A DNA stretch of 64,000 nucleotides from assembly GCA_964609675.1 (NCBI GenBank), contig CAZSRX010000001.1, positions 118,675 through 182,674 of the forward strand. The letters are read 5' to 3'. The translations under genes and the position numbers were made by a program. Below, one piece after another: positions 30,308 through 38,775 of the stretch (position 1 is its first letter; each line of letters begins with the position of its first letter). The stretch comes from CAZSRX01 sp964609675 [NCBI: uncultured Bacteroidota bacterium] (GTDB lineage: Bacteria; CLD3; SB21). Under the pieces are notes generated by a model. The model had not been told where the DNA came from and ran no database searches. It worked only from the letters and a program-made list of their open reading frames with translations.

Positions 30308-30323
30308 ACCTTTACGTCAAGGT
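30308..30323 (+). promoter_or_regulatory. Candidate MerR-type operator
   Basis: The inverted repeat ACCTT-N6-AAGGT ends ten bases before the MerR-family ATG. Arms of this kind are typical of MerR-family operators. It contains TTACGTCA, the reverse complement of TGACGTAA at 30220 in front of the divergent gene. Autoregulation is inferred. Confidence 0.45.
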
Positions 30324-30332
30324 TAATCTGTT

Positions 30333-30725
30333 ATGCTGATGAAGATTGGAGAAATATCACGTAAGCTGGGTATTACGACGCGTACGCTTCGGTATTACGA
30401 ACAACTAAAACTGATTCAGCCCGACAAAAAAACGCGTTCCGGATACCGTTATTACGATTCTGAAAAGATTACGGCTATTCGTCGCATTCGCGAGCTTCAG
30501 AATGTCGGGCTTTCGCTTCAGGAAATCCGCAACGTCATCGGGCTCTACACCCAGCCCAGCAAAAAAATTGAGGCCAAGCGCGTGCTGTTACGGTATATTC
30601 AGGATCATCTGGACGAGGTGAATCGAAAAATAGAGGTTCTCGAAACGATGCGCCGGGAACTGCAACGCCAGAAAAAAATTACACAGGTGCGTCTGAAAAA
30701 AATCGCCGAGGAGAAAAACAAATAA
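30333..30725 (+). CDS. MerR-family transcriptional regulator
   Basis: 130 residues. The N-terminal winged HTH is KIGEISRKLGITTRTLRYYE, the standard MerR signature, followed by SGYRYYDSEKITAIRRIREL. The C-terminal half is a long dimerisation helix rich in Arg/Lys/Glu. The short length and lack of C-terminal cysteines argue against a metal-sensing MerR; it may have no ligand domain of its own. Its stop overlaps the start of the EIIA-like gene (TAATG), which leads straight into the Ehr complex. It is therefore the likely regulator of that operon. Confidence 0.93.
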   Translation: MLMKIGEISRKLGITTRTLRYYEQLKLIQPDKKTRSGYRYYDSEKITAIRRIRELQNVGLSLQEIRNVIGLYTQPSKKIEAKRVLLRYIQDHLDEVNRKIEVLETMRRELQRQKKITQVRLKKIAEEKNK

Positions 30726-31387
30726 TGGATCTGTCCGTCAAAGAGTTGTCCGCTTTTCTGATGATTCCGGAAAAAGAAATCATGAAGATGGTCAAATCCA
30801 AACTGTTGCCCTTCCACAAAGCGCACGACAAGATCCTGTTCAACAAACAGCAGGCGATTGAGTGGGCGCTGATAAATAATCATCCGATTAACCTGTCCAC
30901 CGGCACGCTTTTCAGGGAATATGTGGTGGACAGCATATTGCCCATGGTGGACGCGTCCAGCTTTCATTATGCGTGCCCTTTTACCGAAACCGACTACATC
31001 GGGCAGATGGTGGAACGGGTGGATTTCAAGCAGCCCGTTGATCGCGACGTGGTAATCCAGCTCCTGAAAAGCCGTGAGCAACTGATGTCTACGGCCATCG
31101 GCAACGGCATCGCCCTTCCGCATCCCCGAATTCCGCTGGTGCTGGGACAGGACAAGCCGATAATCCAATTTTTCTTCCCGGAGCGATTCCTGGCGCTGAA
31201 CTCAATCGACGGCCAACCGGTACACACGCTCATCCTGATTATCTCGCAAACGATTCGACAGCATCTGAGTCTGCTGGCGCATTTGAGTTATTTGCTTTCC
31301 AAATCCGAATTTCAGGAAGCCCTCCGGGAACGGTACGCCTTTGACGCTATCGCCGGAATTATAGAACGGCTAGAATCTGTAAAATAA
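30725..31387 (+). CDS. HTH-like domain fused to PTS EIIA (PtsN-type) domain
   Basis: 220 residues. Residues 1-55 look like an excisionase/MerR-type DNA-binding helix-turn-helix (LSVKELSAFLMIPEKEIMKM). Residues about 70-215 are a PTS EIIA type-2 domain with the phosphoacceptor histidine H133 in STAIGNGIALPHPRIP. In PtsN-like proteins this domain is phosphorylated by HPr/NPr and serves regulation rather than sugar uptake. No EIIB/EIIC is nearby. The gene starts inside the MerR stop codon and ends 18 bases before the first Ehr gene. It may report cellular phosphorylation or energy state to Ehr expression or activity (inference). Confidence 0.87.
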   Translation: MDLSVKELSAFLMIPEKEIMKMVKSKLLPFHKAHDKILFNKQQAIEWALINNHPINLSTGTLFREYVVDSILPMVDASSFHYACPFTETDYIGQMVERVDFKQPVDRDVVIQLLKSREQLMSTAIGNGIALPHPRIPLVLGQDKPIIQFFFPERFLALNSIDGQPVHTLILIISQTIRQHLSLLAHLSYLLSKSEFQEALRERYAFDAIAGIIERLESVK

Positions 31388-31405
31388 TTACATGGGTATG
31401 ATTTT

Positions 31406-33346
31406 ATGATATTAATCGCCGGCTTTATCATTCAACTTTTATCCGCCGGGTTATCTGTCGCTCTGAAGATCCAGCGGCGGCAGTCTGCGCTGGTTCACGG
31501 AATGTTTGCCGCCGGCCTTCTGGTTTCGGTCTGTGGAACGGCTTGGATGCTCCTGGGCCATGCGCCGGATATATCTTTGCCGGATTTTATTTCGGCCGAC
31601 CCGCTGTCGCTCTTTTTTCTCTTTGTGATACAGTTGGTTTCACTGCCAATCGTCATTTACAGTTACAGTTACACCTTGCCCTATTTGGAAAACCGTCAGT
31701 CTGTCAAACCGTTCCTGATATTTTTTCTTAACGGCGTGTTTTTTACGCAAACGGTCGTAATCGTACAGCACGCCGTGTTGTTTCTGGTATGCTGGGAGTT
31801 CATGGCGCTGACGTCCTATCTGGCTATGGTTTTTGAAAAAGAAAAGCCGGAAGTCCAGAAAGGCAGCTGGATGTATCTGGTGATGACTCATATTTCGGTG
31901 CTGTTTTTGTATGTGTTTTTTCTTTCGCTGTATGCCGCGACGGGAAGCTGGCTGTTTACGGATTATCTGCGGGAGCCGCTTGCTTATTCGGGTTACCATT
32001 ACCTTCTGATTATCGGATTCATCGGTTTCGGCATCAAGGCCGGTTTTATGCCGTTTCACTTCTGGCTGCCGCAGGCTCATCCCGTGGCGCCGACCGTGCT
32101 GAGCGCGTTTTTGTCGGGAATTATCATCAAGCTCGGTATCTACGGCATCCTGCGGATGCTCTTCATGATTCCCCCGGCGGGAGCCGCGGCCGGATGGATC
32201 ATTCTGGGTATCAGCATGTTCAGCGCAATATTTGGCGTATGGTATGCGCTGGCCCAGCATGATCTCAAGAAACTGCTTGCGTATCATTCCATCGAAAACA
32301 TCGGCATCATCGGTATCGGCATCGGTATGACCGCACTGGGAATGGCGCATCACCAGCCGTCCCTGACGGCGCTCGGAATGGCCGGCGCGCTGCTGCACAC
32401 GCTGAATCATGCGGTTTTTAAAACCCTGCTCTTTATCGGATCCGGCGTGATATACCAGAAATGCCACACACGGGACATTGAAAAATTGGGCGGTATCGTC
32501 CACGCGGCGCCGGTGTTTGTAATGTTGTTCGTAATCGGCTCCGTAGCCATCAGCGGCCTACCCCCGCTGAACGGGTTTATATCCGAATTTATCATCTACC
32601 TGAGTTTTTTTGAAACCGCCGCAGTCATCCCCTCGTTTTATCCTTTGTTTATGCTGATCATGACCGTGGGTCTGGCTTTTGTCGGCGGTCTGGCGGTTAT
32701 TTGTTTTACAAAAATCAATTCGGTCATGTTTCTCGGCCTGCCGCGGACCGAACGACCGGCTTTATCCGGCGACCGCTTTGTGTATGCGGCGATGGGTTTT
32801 CTGGCATTTATGTGCGTCTTTATTGGCCTTTATCCGGAATCGGTGATGGCTTTGATACGGAGCGTTCTGGCTGTTAATGACTGGAGTATTCCTCCGGACT
32901 ACGGTGATATATTTTCTTCCATGCGGTGGGTATTTCTCAGTGTGGTACTGTTTATGGCGGGCGCCGTTTTTATGCGATATTTCCTGCTAAAAATTCGCCC
33001 GGGACGCGTATCCAAAGCCTGGGCCTGCGGTTACCGGCGGCTGAATCCGCGAATGCAATATACCGCCTCATCGTATGCGGATGAAATGAACAGTCTTGCG
33101 GCACGGTTTCTCTTATACAGAAAAAATGAAGATACGCCCAAACGCTTATTTCCGGAACCCAGCCGCTTGGAATCCCACACGGGAGATTTCGGCGAAGATA
33201 CCCTGGCGCGGCCTTTATATAAAGTTATTACACGCATAATATTATCGCTGGAATGGCTTAACCGGACCGATATCCGCTACTATGTCGCGTGTATTTTAAT
33301 AATACTGGTGGTATACACCTGGATTGCGTTTCTATGGAATTTGTAA
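31406..33346 (+). CDS. Ehr complex, antiporter-like membrane subunit (HyfB/NuoL-type)
   Basis: 646 residues and about 14-16 membrane helices. The Proton_antipo_M domain contains GFGIKAGFMPFHFWLPQAHP, with the lysine and the H-P motif of NuoL/M/N and HyfB, and LLHTLNHAVFKTLLFIGSGV. Subunits of this type move H+ or Na+ in complex I and group 4 hydrogenases. The C-terminal 100 residues hold a soluble loop (CGYRRLNPRMQYTASSYADE, typical of HyfB) and a last helix. It is the first structural gene of the six-gene complex. Its end overlaps the NuoH-like gene by 13 bases. Confidence 0.93.
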   Translation: MILIAGFIIQLLSAGLSVALKIQRRQSALVHGMFAAGLLVSVCGTAWMLLGHAPDISLPDFISADPLSLFFLFVIQLVSLPIVIYSYSYTLPYLENRQSVKPFLIFFLNGVFFTQTVVIVQHAVLFLVCWEFMALTSYLAMVFEKEKPEVQKGSWMYLVMTHISVLFLYVFFLSLYAATGSWLFTDYLREPLAYSGYHYLLIIGFIGFGIKAGFMPFHFWLPQAHPVAPTVLSAFLSGIIIKLGIYGILRMLFMIPPAGAAAGWIILGISMFSAIFGVWYALAQHDLKKLLAYHSIENIGIIGIGIGMTALGMAHHQPSLTALGMAGALLHTLNHAVFKTLLFIGSGVIYQKCHTRDIEKLGGIVHAAPVFVMLFVIGSVAISGLPPLNGFISEFIIYLSFFETAAVIPSFYPLFMLIMTVGLAFVGGLAVICFTKINSVMFLGLPRTERPALSGDRFVYAAMGFLAFMCVFIGLYPESVMALIRSVLAVNDWSIPPDYGDIFSSMRWVFLSVVLFMAGAVFMRYFLLKIRPGRVSKAWACGYRRLNPRMQYTASSYADEMNSLAARFLLYRKNEDTPKRLFPEPSRLESHTGDFGEDTLARPLYKVITRIILSLEWLNRTDIRYYVACILIILVVYTWIAFLWNL

Positions 33347-34260
33347 ACCTGATACTGGGACTGCTGTCCCTGCTGATTATTCTGTTTACCTCACCGCTTT
33401 TTGCCGGTTTTATCAACAAACAAAAGGCGATGTTGACCGGCCGGATGGGGCCCGTAATCTGGCAGCCCTACCATGATTTACGCCGCCTGATCCGCAAAGA
33501 AAGTATTTATGCGGAGTCGGCCTCGTTTATCAGTCGGGTAGCGCCGGTTATTTCCTTTGTTACGGTGGCTGTAGCGGCGATGATGATCCCTATCGGCTAC
33601 ACGATTCCGCTGATTCATTTTAAAGGCGATATTGTTCTTTTTGTGTACCTGCTCGGATTGTCGCGCTTTTTCCAGATACTCGGCGCGATGGACATCGGCA
33701 GTTCTTTTGAAGGCATGGGCGCGGCGCGGGAAGCCACGTTTTCGGTATTCGCAGAACCGATTTATTTTTTTACGCTCGGCAGTCTGGCTTTCGTCACCGG
33801 CTTTACGTCGTTCTGGGACGTCTTTCATAACATCAATCTCAGCAACCCTTCGTTCATCATATTTATTATTGTATGCACGATATCGGCGTTTATCATGATG
33901 ATCACCGAATGTTCGCGCATGCCGGTGGACGACCCTAACACGCATCTGGAACTGACGATGATCCACGAGGTCATGATTCTCGATAATGCCGGCTTTGATT
34001 TGTTCCTGTATCAATATACCGCCACCATCAAATTGATGATATACGGATCTTTTCTGATTTGTTTTCTGAATCCGTTTGGGCTTTCGAATCACGCGTTGGG
34101 ATACGTCATTTTTGCGGTATTGACGGTTATCCTGTCTTCGGTGATTGCGTGGGTGGAAACGATGACCTCGCGGTTTAAGATGAAAAATATTCCACAGTAT
34201 CTGCTGTTTGCCGCCGCTATCGGGATTCTGAATTTATTGATTTATTCATTTATGAAGTGA
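33334..34260 (+). CDS. Ehr complex, NuoH/HyfC-type membrane subunit
   Basis: 308 residues with about eight membrane helices. MLTGRMGPVIWQPYHDLRRL is the first cytoplasmic loop of NuoH/HyfC/EchB proteins; MITECSRMPVDDPNTHLELTMIHE is the conserved acidic segment near the quinone or coupling site. It joins the peripheral arm to the membrane arm. ATG at 33334 is chosen because it matches homolog N-termini (MEFVNLILG) and lies in the end of the previous gene; a longer frame from 33289 overlaps further. Confidence 0.93.
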   Translation: MEFVNLILGLLSLLIILFTSPLFAGFINKQKAMLTGRMGPVIWQPYHDLRRLIRKESIYAESASFISRVAPVISFVTVAVAAMMIPIGYTIPLIHFKGDIVLFVYLLGLSRFFQILGAMDIGSSFEGMGAAREATFSVFAEPIYFFTLGSLAFVTGFTSFWDVFHNINLSNPSFIIFIIVCTISAFIMMITECSRMPVDDPNTHLELTMIHEVMILDNAGFDLFLYQYTATIKLMIYGSFLICFLNPFGLSNHALGYVIFAVLTVILSSVIAWVETMTSRFKMKNIPQYLLFAAAIGILNLLIYSFMK

Positions 34261-34266
34261 TGATGT

Positions 34267-34899
34267 ATGGAGAATGTGATTCATATTTTATTCTGTCTGA
34301 CGCTGCTCTACACCGTCGTGACGACGCGGATTAAGTCCTATGTGTCGATGCTGGTGCTACAGGGCCTTCTCATCGCGTGCGTCATGATTTTTCCGTTTCT
34401 CAAATCGCTGTCGATTCACATTTTAATCATCCCGCTGCTGACACTGTTAGTAAAAACGATTCTGATACCGCGTTTTATCAGCCGGCTGATTGTCAATCTC
34501 GATGTGCCGCGCGTTGTGGAAACGACGTTACAGCCGTTTAACCTGTTATTATTACTGGTGGCCACGGTGATCCTGATGTTTATCGCGGCGCAGTTACTGT
34601 CGGAATACGCGCCGGTGCCGCCAATCCCGCTGGCGGCAGCATTCTCGACGATTATCACGGGCATTTATCTGATTATCTTCCGCACGGCGCTGATTATCCA
34701 CGTTATCGGTTTTTTGATTATTGAAAACGGCATCTTCCTTCTGGGAACAACGGTCGCCGCAGAAATGCCGACGATGGTGGAACTGGGCGCTCTGCTGGAT
34801 ATCTTTGTTGTCGTGTTCCTGATGGGCATCGCCATTAACCGCGTTCGATCCACGTTCAGCCAGATAGACGTCAGCGCGCTGGAAAGGCTCAAGGACTGA
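34267..34899 (+). CDS. Ehr complex, HyfE-type (NuoK-like) membrane subunit
   Basis: 210 residues with about six membrane helices. The NuoK-like half contains FLIIENGIFLLGTTVAAEMP, with the conserved membrane Glu of HyfE/NuoK. ELGALLDIFVVVFLMGIAIN is typical of HyfE. It lies six bases after the NuoH-like gene, and its TGA is one base from the next ATG. As a small core membrane subunit it helps form the ion path. Confidence 0.9.
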   Translation: MENVIHILFCLTLLYTVVTTRIKSYVSMLVLQGLLIACVMIFPFLKSLSIHILIIPLLTLLVKTILIPRFISRLIVNLDVPRVVETTLQPFNLLLLLVATVILMFIAAQLLSEYAPVPPIPLAAAFSTIITGIYLIIFRTALIIHVIGFLIIENGIFLLGTTVAAEMPTMVELGALLDIFVVVFLMGIAINRVRSTFSQIDVSALERLKD

Positions 34900-34900
34900 G

Positions 34901-36355
34901 ATGAACGCTTTACTCTTCATACTGGTTCTGCCCCTTCTGGTTTCCGGACTGCTTTTCGGGATTTATCCTTTACGGTTTAAATACATCCTTTCATTGGCTG
35001 TCAGCATCGTGCATCTGCTGGTAACGTATTTGCTGATGCTGGGCGTCCTGCCGGTTCCGGAAAGTCGGTGGTTTATCTTCGACGCGCTCAGCCTTTGGAT
35101 TCTGTTGATTGTCTCGCACGTGTACTTTTGGGTGGTTTTAATCTCTTACGAGTTTCTGCAACGACCCGCCGAAGGCCGGATGACGCTATCGAGGCGACTG
35201 TACTTCAATCTGCTGAATCTTTACCTGTTCAGTGCCTCGCTGGCTGTCATCAGCAACCACTTGGGCGCCTACTGGGTGGCCGTAGAGACTACCACGCTAA
35301 GCCTGGCGCCGTTGATTATCTTTTTCCGAAGCCCGTCATCCATTGAAGCCATGTGGAAATATTTGTTTATTGTTTCCATCGGCCTGGCGTTCGCCTTTAT
35401 CGGCATCATTTTCTTGACGCTTTCGGCATACGGCGGTTCTTTGGAAGGCGAAGACCTGTTTCTGACCGTCTTTACGCAATATGGCGATCAGCTCAATCCG
35501 GTATGGCTTAAAGCCGGATTTATATTTCTGTTTGTCGGTTTGAGCACCAAGATCGGTATCGCACCCATGCATCCGGGGGATGTGGACGCCACCAGCATGG
35601 CGCCGGGCACTGTGGGCGCGCTGATGGCCGGATCGCTCCGGGCCGTAGGACTGATCGGCGTATTGCGTATTTTCCAGATCATGCTGCATACGCCTACGGC
35701 GCCGTTCGCAAAAACAATACTGATTATCGGCGGTTGTCTCTCGCTGATGATCGCCATGATATTCATGTTCAAGACCACCAGCTACAAACGCCTCATCGCG
35801 TATTCCAGCGTGGAACACCTCGGCTTGATTGTCATCGGCATCGGAACGGGCGGTCTGGCCCTGATCGGCGCGATGCTGCACCTGTTTTATAATTCCCTCG
35901 TGAAAATGGCGCTGTTCCTTTCCGCGGGACTCATTCATTCACATTATCAATCGAGTGAAGTCAGAGCGGCGGTGAATGTTCTCAACCAGCTACCCCGTGC
36001 CGGGTGGCTGTTCCTGTTTTCATTTTTCGGCGTCTGCGCGATGCCGCCTTTCGGATTGTTTTTCAGTGAAATCAGAATTTTTCTTGGCCTTATTGAAATG
36101 CAGCGCTATATCCTCCTTGGAGCAATACTGTTCTTTCTGCTTTTTGTATTCATCGGCTCGGGGCGCAGTGTTTTCCGGATGCTTTACTCCAAACCGACTT
36201 CTGATATCCACGACAGGCCGACCGAAAAAACCCATCTGACCCATTACGTGATTATCGCCATTTTAGCGCTGCTCGTGTTGACCGGCTGCTGTTTGCCGGA
36301 GTCCGTGGAAACCATCATTCGTCAGATCGCCGTCATTTTCGGAGACGTATCATGA
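34901..36355 (+). CDS. Ehr complex, antiporter-like membrane subunit (HyfF/NuoN-type)
   Basis: 484 residues with about 14 membrane helices. The second antiporter-like subunit has GLSTKIGIAPMHPGDVDATS (transport lysine and H-P motif region) and YSSVEHLGLIVIGIGTGGLA. HyfF-type subunits resemble NuoN/NuoL and occur in formate hydrogenlyase-2-like and Ehr complexes. Two antiporter-like subunits suggest more than one ion channel per complex. Its end overlaps the large-subunit start by four bases (ATGA). Confidence 0.93.
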   Translation: MNALLFILVLPLLVSGLLFGIYPLRFKYILSLAVSIVHLLVTYLLMLGVLPVPESRWFIFDALSLWILLIVSHVYFWVVLISYEFLQRPAEGRMTLSRRLYFNLLNLYLFSASLAVISNHLGAYWVAVETTTLSLAPLIIFFRSPSSIEAMWKYLFIVSIGLAFAFIGIIFLTLSAYGGSLEGEDLFLTVFTQYGDQLNPVWLKAGFIFLFVGLSTKIGIAPMHPGDVDATSMAPGTVGALMAGSLRAVGLIGVLRIFQIMLHTPTAPFAKTILIIGGCLSLMIAMIFMFKTTSYKRLIAYSSVEHLGLIVIGIGTGGLALIGAMLHLFYNSLVKMALFLSAGLIHSHYQSSEVRAAVNVLNQLPRAGWLFLFSFFGVCAMPPFGLFFSEIRIFLGLIEMQRYILLGAILFFLLFVFIGSGRSVFRMLYSKPTSDIHDRPTEKTHLTHYVIIAILALLVLTGCCLPESVETIIRQIAVIFGDVS

Positions 36356-37833
36356 ATGTCCTGACCGTACAAAATCATCGTCCGTTCCGCATCAGCGAAC
36401 TCCCGTTCCTTGCGATAACCGATTTTGAAAATACCGTTCGCACCTTACTGAAAAACGACCACCGGATGATTGCTTTGATGGATCTTGAAGAAGATGCCAA
36501 CGGCATTAAAGTTCTGGCCGTTTTATCCGACTCGGCAGGAGGATTGATTTCGATCACCGGTACGGTCTTTGATAACCGTGATAAAAATTTTAATAGTTTT
36601 GCACCGGATTACCCTCAAACGCATTATTTTGAGTGCGAGCTGGCGGAGCAAACCGGAATTGTACCGATCGGCCATCCGTGGTTGCGGCCGGTGCGCCGGC
36701 AGGATACCATCCTGAATGACCGACCGTATGAATTTTACCGACTCGACGGCGAGGAAGTTCACGAAGTAGCTGTTGGCCCGATTCACGCCGGCGTGATAGA
36801 GCCGGGGCATTTCCGTTTTCAGTGCCACGGTGAAACGGTGTATCATCTTGAAATTAATCTGGGGTATCAACATCGCGGCGTGGAATCGCTGATGGTACAG
36901 GGCAATCCGGCTCAGCGGATGATTCTGGCGGAATCCGTTGCGGGGGATACGGTTATCGGCCATGGAATGGCCTACGCCCTGGGCGCGGAAGCCTTGTCGG
37001 AATGCCGCGTCAGTCTTCGGGCGCAGTACATCCGCGTCCTAGCAGAAGAACTGGAACGGGCGGCCATGCATATCGCGGGGCTGTCCGGCGTGACCAACGA
37101 TATCGGGCTTGCCATCGCCGCGTCGGCTTACGGCCGATTGCGTACGCTGGTCATTAACAGCTTGGGCCTGCTGTGCGGTTCGCGTTTCGGTCGCGGGCTT
37201 ATCACGCCGGGCGGCGTCCAGTACGACGTGCAGGCCGCAAACACCCAAGCTATTCGGCAGTATCTGACCACGGTATTGAATGATATTCAGCCAATCAATG
37301 ATTATGTGTTCAACGCCACCGGCGTGCTGGGCCGGCTGGAACATACCGGCGTCGTTACCAGGGATTGGGCGGAATCGGCGGGGCTGGTGGGACCCTCAGC
37401 CCGCGCCTGCGGCGTTATCACAGACACCCGTCACCAGTTTCCGTACGGCGCTTACCGATACAACTCGCTCCCGATGCTGACGCTGACCTCCGGCGATGTA
37501 TATGCGCGCGCCCGCATCCGCGCCATGGAGATCAACGAGTCGCTGCAGTTTGTCATGGAACGGCTGGAGGATATTCCGGACGGCCCTCTTTATGTGCCGC
37601 CGGAGAATCCGCTTCCGGACAGCGGCGTCGTTTCGGTTGTTGAAGGATGGCGCGGTGAAATCGTTCATGCGGCATTCACGGATGCCCACGGCCGCTTTAG
37701 ACGATATAAAATCAAGGACCCGTCTTTTCATAACTGGTACGGGCTGGCGCTGGCCCTGCGCCGACAGGGCATTTCAGATTTTCCGTTATGCAACAAGAGT
37801 TTTGATTTATCTTACGCAGGCCATGATTTATAA
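36352..37833 (+). CDS. Ehr complex, large-subunit homolog without nickel-binding cysteines
   Basis: 493 residues. Residues 1 to about 120 match the NuoC-like domain of HycE/HyfG; the rest matches the hydrogenase large subunit/NuoD (INLGYQHRGVESLMVQGNPA). Both Ni-Fe ligand motifs are gone. Where group 4 hydrogenases have a CxxC near the N-terminal motif, this protein has ESVAGDT (194-200); where they end DPCxxC, it has DLSYAGHD (485-492). It therefore cannot hold a normal NiFe site. This is the hallmark of energy-converting hydrogenase-related (Ehr) complexes described from Geobacter, whose substrate is unknown. No hyp maturation genes or C-terminal endopeptidase are nearby. Confidence 0.92.
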   Translation: MNVLTVQNHRPFRISELPFLAITDFENTVRTLLKNDHRMIALMDLEEDANGIKVLAVLSDSAGGLISITGTVFDNRDKNFNSFAPDYPQTHYFECELAEQTGIVPIGHPWLRPVRRQDTILNDRPYEFYRLDGEEVHEVAVGPIHAGVIEPGHFRFQCHGETVYHLEINLGYQHRGVESLMVQGNPAQRMILAESVAGDTVIGHGMAYALGAEALSECRVSLRAQYIRVLAEELERAAMHIAGLSGVTNDIGLAIAASAYGRLRTLVINSLGLLCGSRFGRGLITPGGVQYDVQAANTQAIRQYLTTVLNDIQPINDYVFNATGVLGRLEHTGVVTRDWAESAGLVGPSARACGVITDTRHQFPYGAYRYNSLPMLTLTSGDVYARARIRAMEINESLQFVMERLEDIPDGPLYVPPENPLPDSGVVSVVEGWRGEIVHAAFTDAHGRFRRYKIKDPSFHNWYGLALALRRQGISDFPLCNKSFDLSYAGHDL

Positions 37834-37892
37834 AATCCGGAATCTAGCCTATTGCGAACCTATGAACAGGATTAAAAAGAACGATAGAATTT

Positions 37893-38645
37893 ATGTTGGA
37901 TAGCATTAAATTACGAATGGCTCAGGGCGATCCCGTTGTACATGACGTCCACAACGACCCGCTGTTTCCGCTGTTCCGGGGATTGCCGGTACTCGCTGAT
38001 AATCCCTGCCCTCCGGACTGCCGCATCTGTTCGGCTATCTGTCCGACCGGGGCCATTTCGCATGAACCGTTGCAATTAGACATGGGTCTATGCGTGTTTT
38101 GTTCACGCTGTCAATTGAAATGCCCGTCCGGTCTGATCCGGTTCACCGGCGAGCGGCATATCACCGTTACTTCCCGGGAACAATTATTAATCCGGGGTGG
38201 TGGACAGCCGGTCAGGCCCGAACAGGCCTCCGAAGCGATTCGCTCCATGTTCCGAAGGTCGCTGAAACTTCGTCAAGTCTCGGCCGGCGGCTGTAACGGC
38301 TGCGAACTGGAACTGAACGCCGCTTCCAACGTCAATTTTGATATGGGTCGCTACGGCATCGAATTTGTCGCGTCTCCGAGACATGCCGACGGGATTGTCA
38401 TTACCGGACCGATCACCAGGAACATGGCCGCGGCGCTGGAGGATTGTTATGAAGCCGTGCCGCATCCTAAGATTATCATCCTGTACGGCGCCTGCGCTAT
38501 CAGCGGCGGGATTTTCAAGGATTCCGCAGCATTAAATCGCGAGTTTTTATCCCATCATAAAACCGATTTATTGGTACCCGGCTGTCCGCCGCATCCGCTC
38601 ACGTTTATCACCGGCCTTTTAGACTGGCTGGATCGTAAAGGATAA
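37893..38645 (+). CDS. Ehr complex, 2[4Fe-4S] ferredoxin domain fused to NuoB-like small subunit
   Basis: 250 residues. The N-terminal part holds two [4Fe-4S] motifs: C39, C43, C46, C50 (CPPDCRICSAICP, first spacing one residue longer than usual) and C67, C70, C73, C77 (CVFCSRCQLKCP). The C-terminal part is a NuoB/HyfI small subunit with C134, C137, C201 and C231 (GGCNGCE, GACAISGG, PGCPPHP) for the proximal cluster. In most group 4 hydrogenases these are separate genes (HyfH and HyfI). All cluster ligands are present, so electrons can still enter the complex. No NADH-binding subunit is encoded; a ferredoxin donor is inferred. Confidence 0.92.
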   Translation: MLDSIKLRMAQGDPVVHDVHNDPLFPLFRGLPVLADNPCPPDCRICSAICPTGAISHEPLQLDMGLCVFCSRCQLKCPSGLIRFTGERHITVTSREQLLIRGGGQPVRPEQASEAIRSMFRRSLKLRQVSAGGCNGCELELNAASNVNFDMGRYGIEFVASPRHADGIVITGPITRNMAAALEDCYEAVPHPKIIILYGACAISGGIFKDSAALNREFLSHHKTDLLVPGCPPHPLTFITGLLDWLDRKG

Positions 38646-38671
38646 TCATCCGGTCAATCGGTACTTTCCGA

Positions 38672-38700
38672 TTGCACAAAGTTATACTTTTATTTATATT
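38672..38700 (+). promoter_or_regulatory. Predicted promoter of purM operon
   Basis: -35 TTGCAC (38672-38677), 17-base spacer, -10 TATATT (38695-38700). The start point would be about 70 bases before the purM ATG. The gap 38646-38775 shows no terminator for the Ehr operon. Confidence 0.6.
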
Positions 38701-38775
38701 CATCCGAGATCTTTTAAATCGGTGCGATTATTTCATGCATCGGCATGCTGGGACAGGCAACAATCAGGAGTTAAC

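Noticed and set aside
31406-38645. Calling the cluster a group 4 [NiFe] hydrogenase or formate hydrogenlyase
   Set aside because: The large subunit lacks all four Ni-Fe cysteines and no hyp genes or formate dehydrogenase are present; Ehr is the better name.
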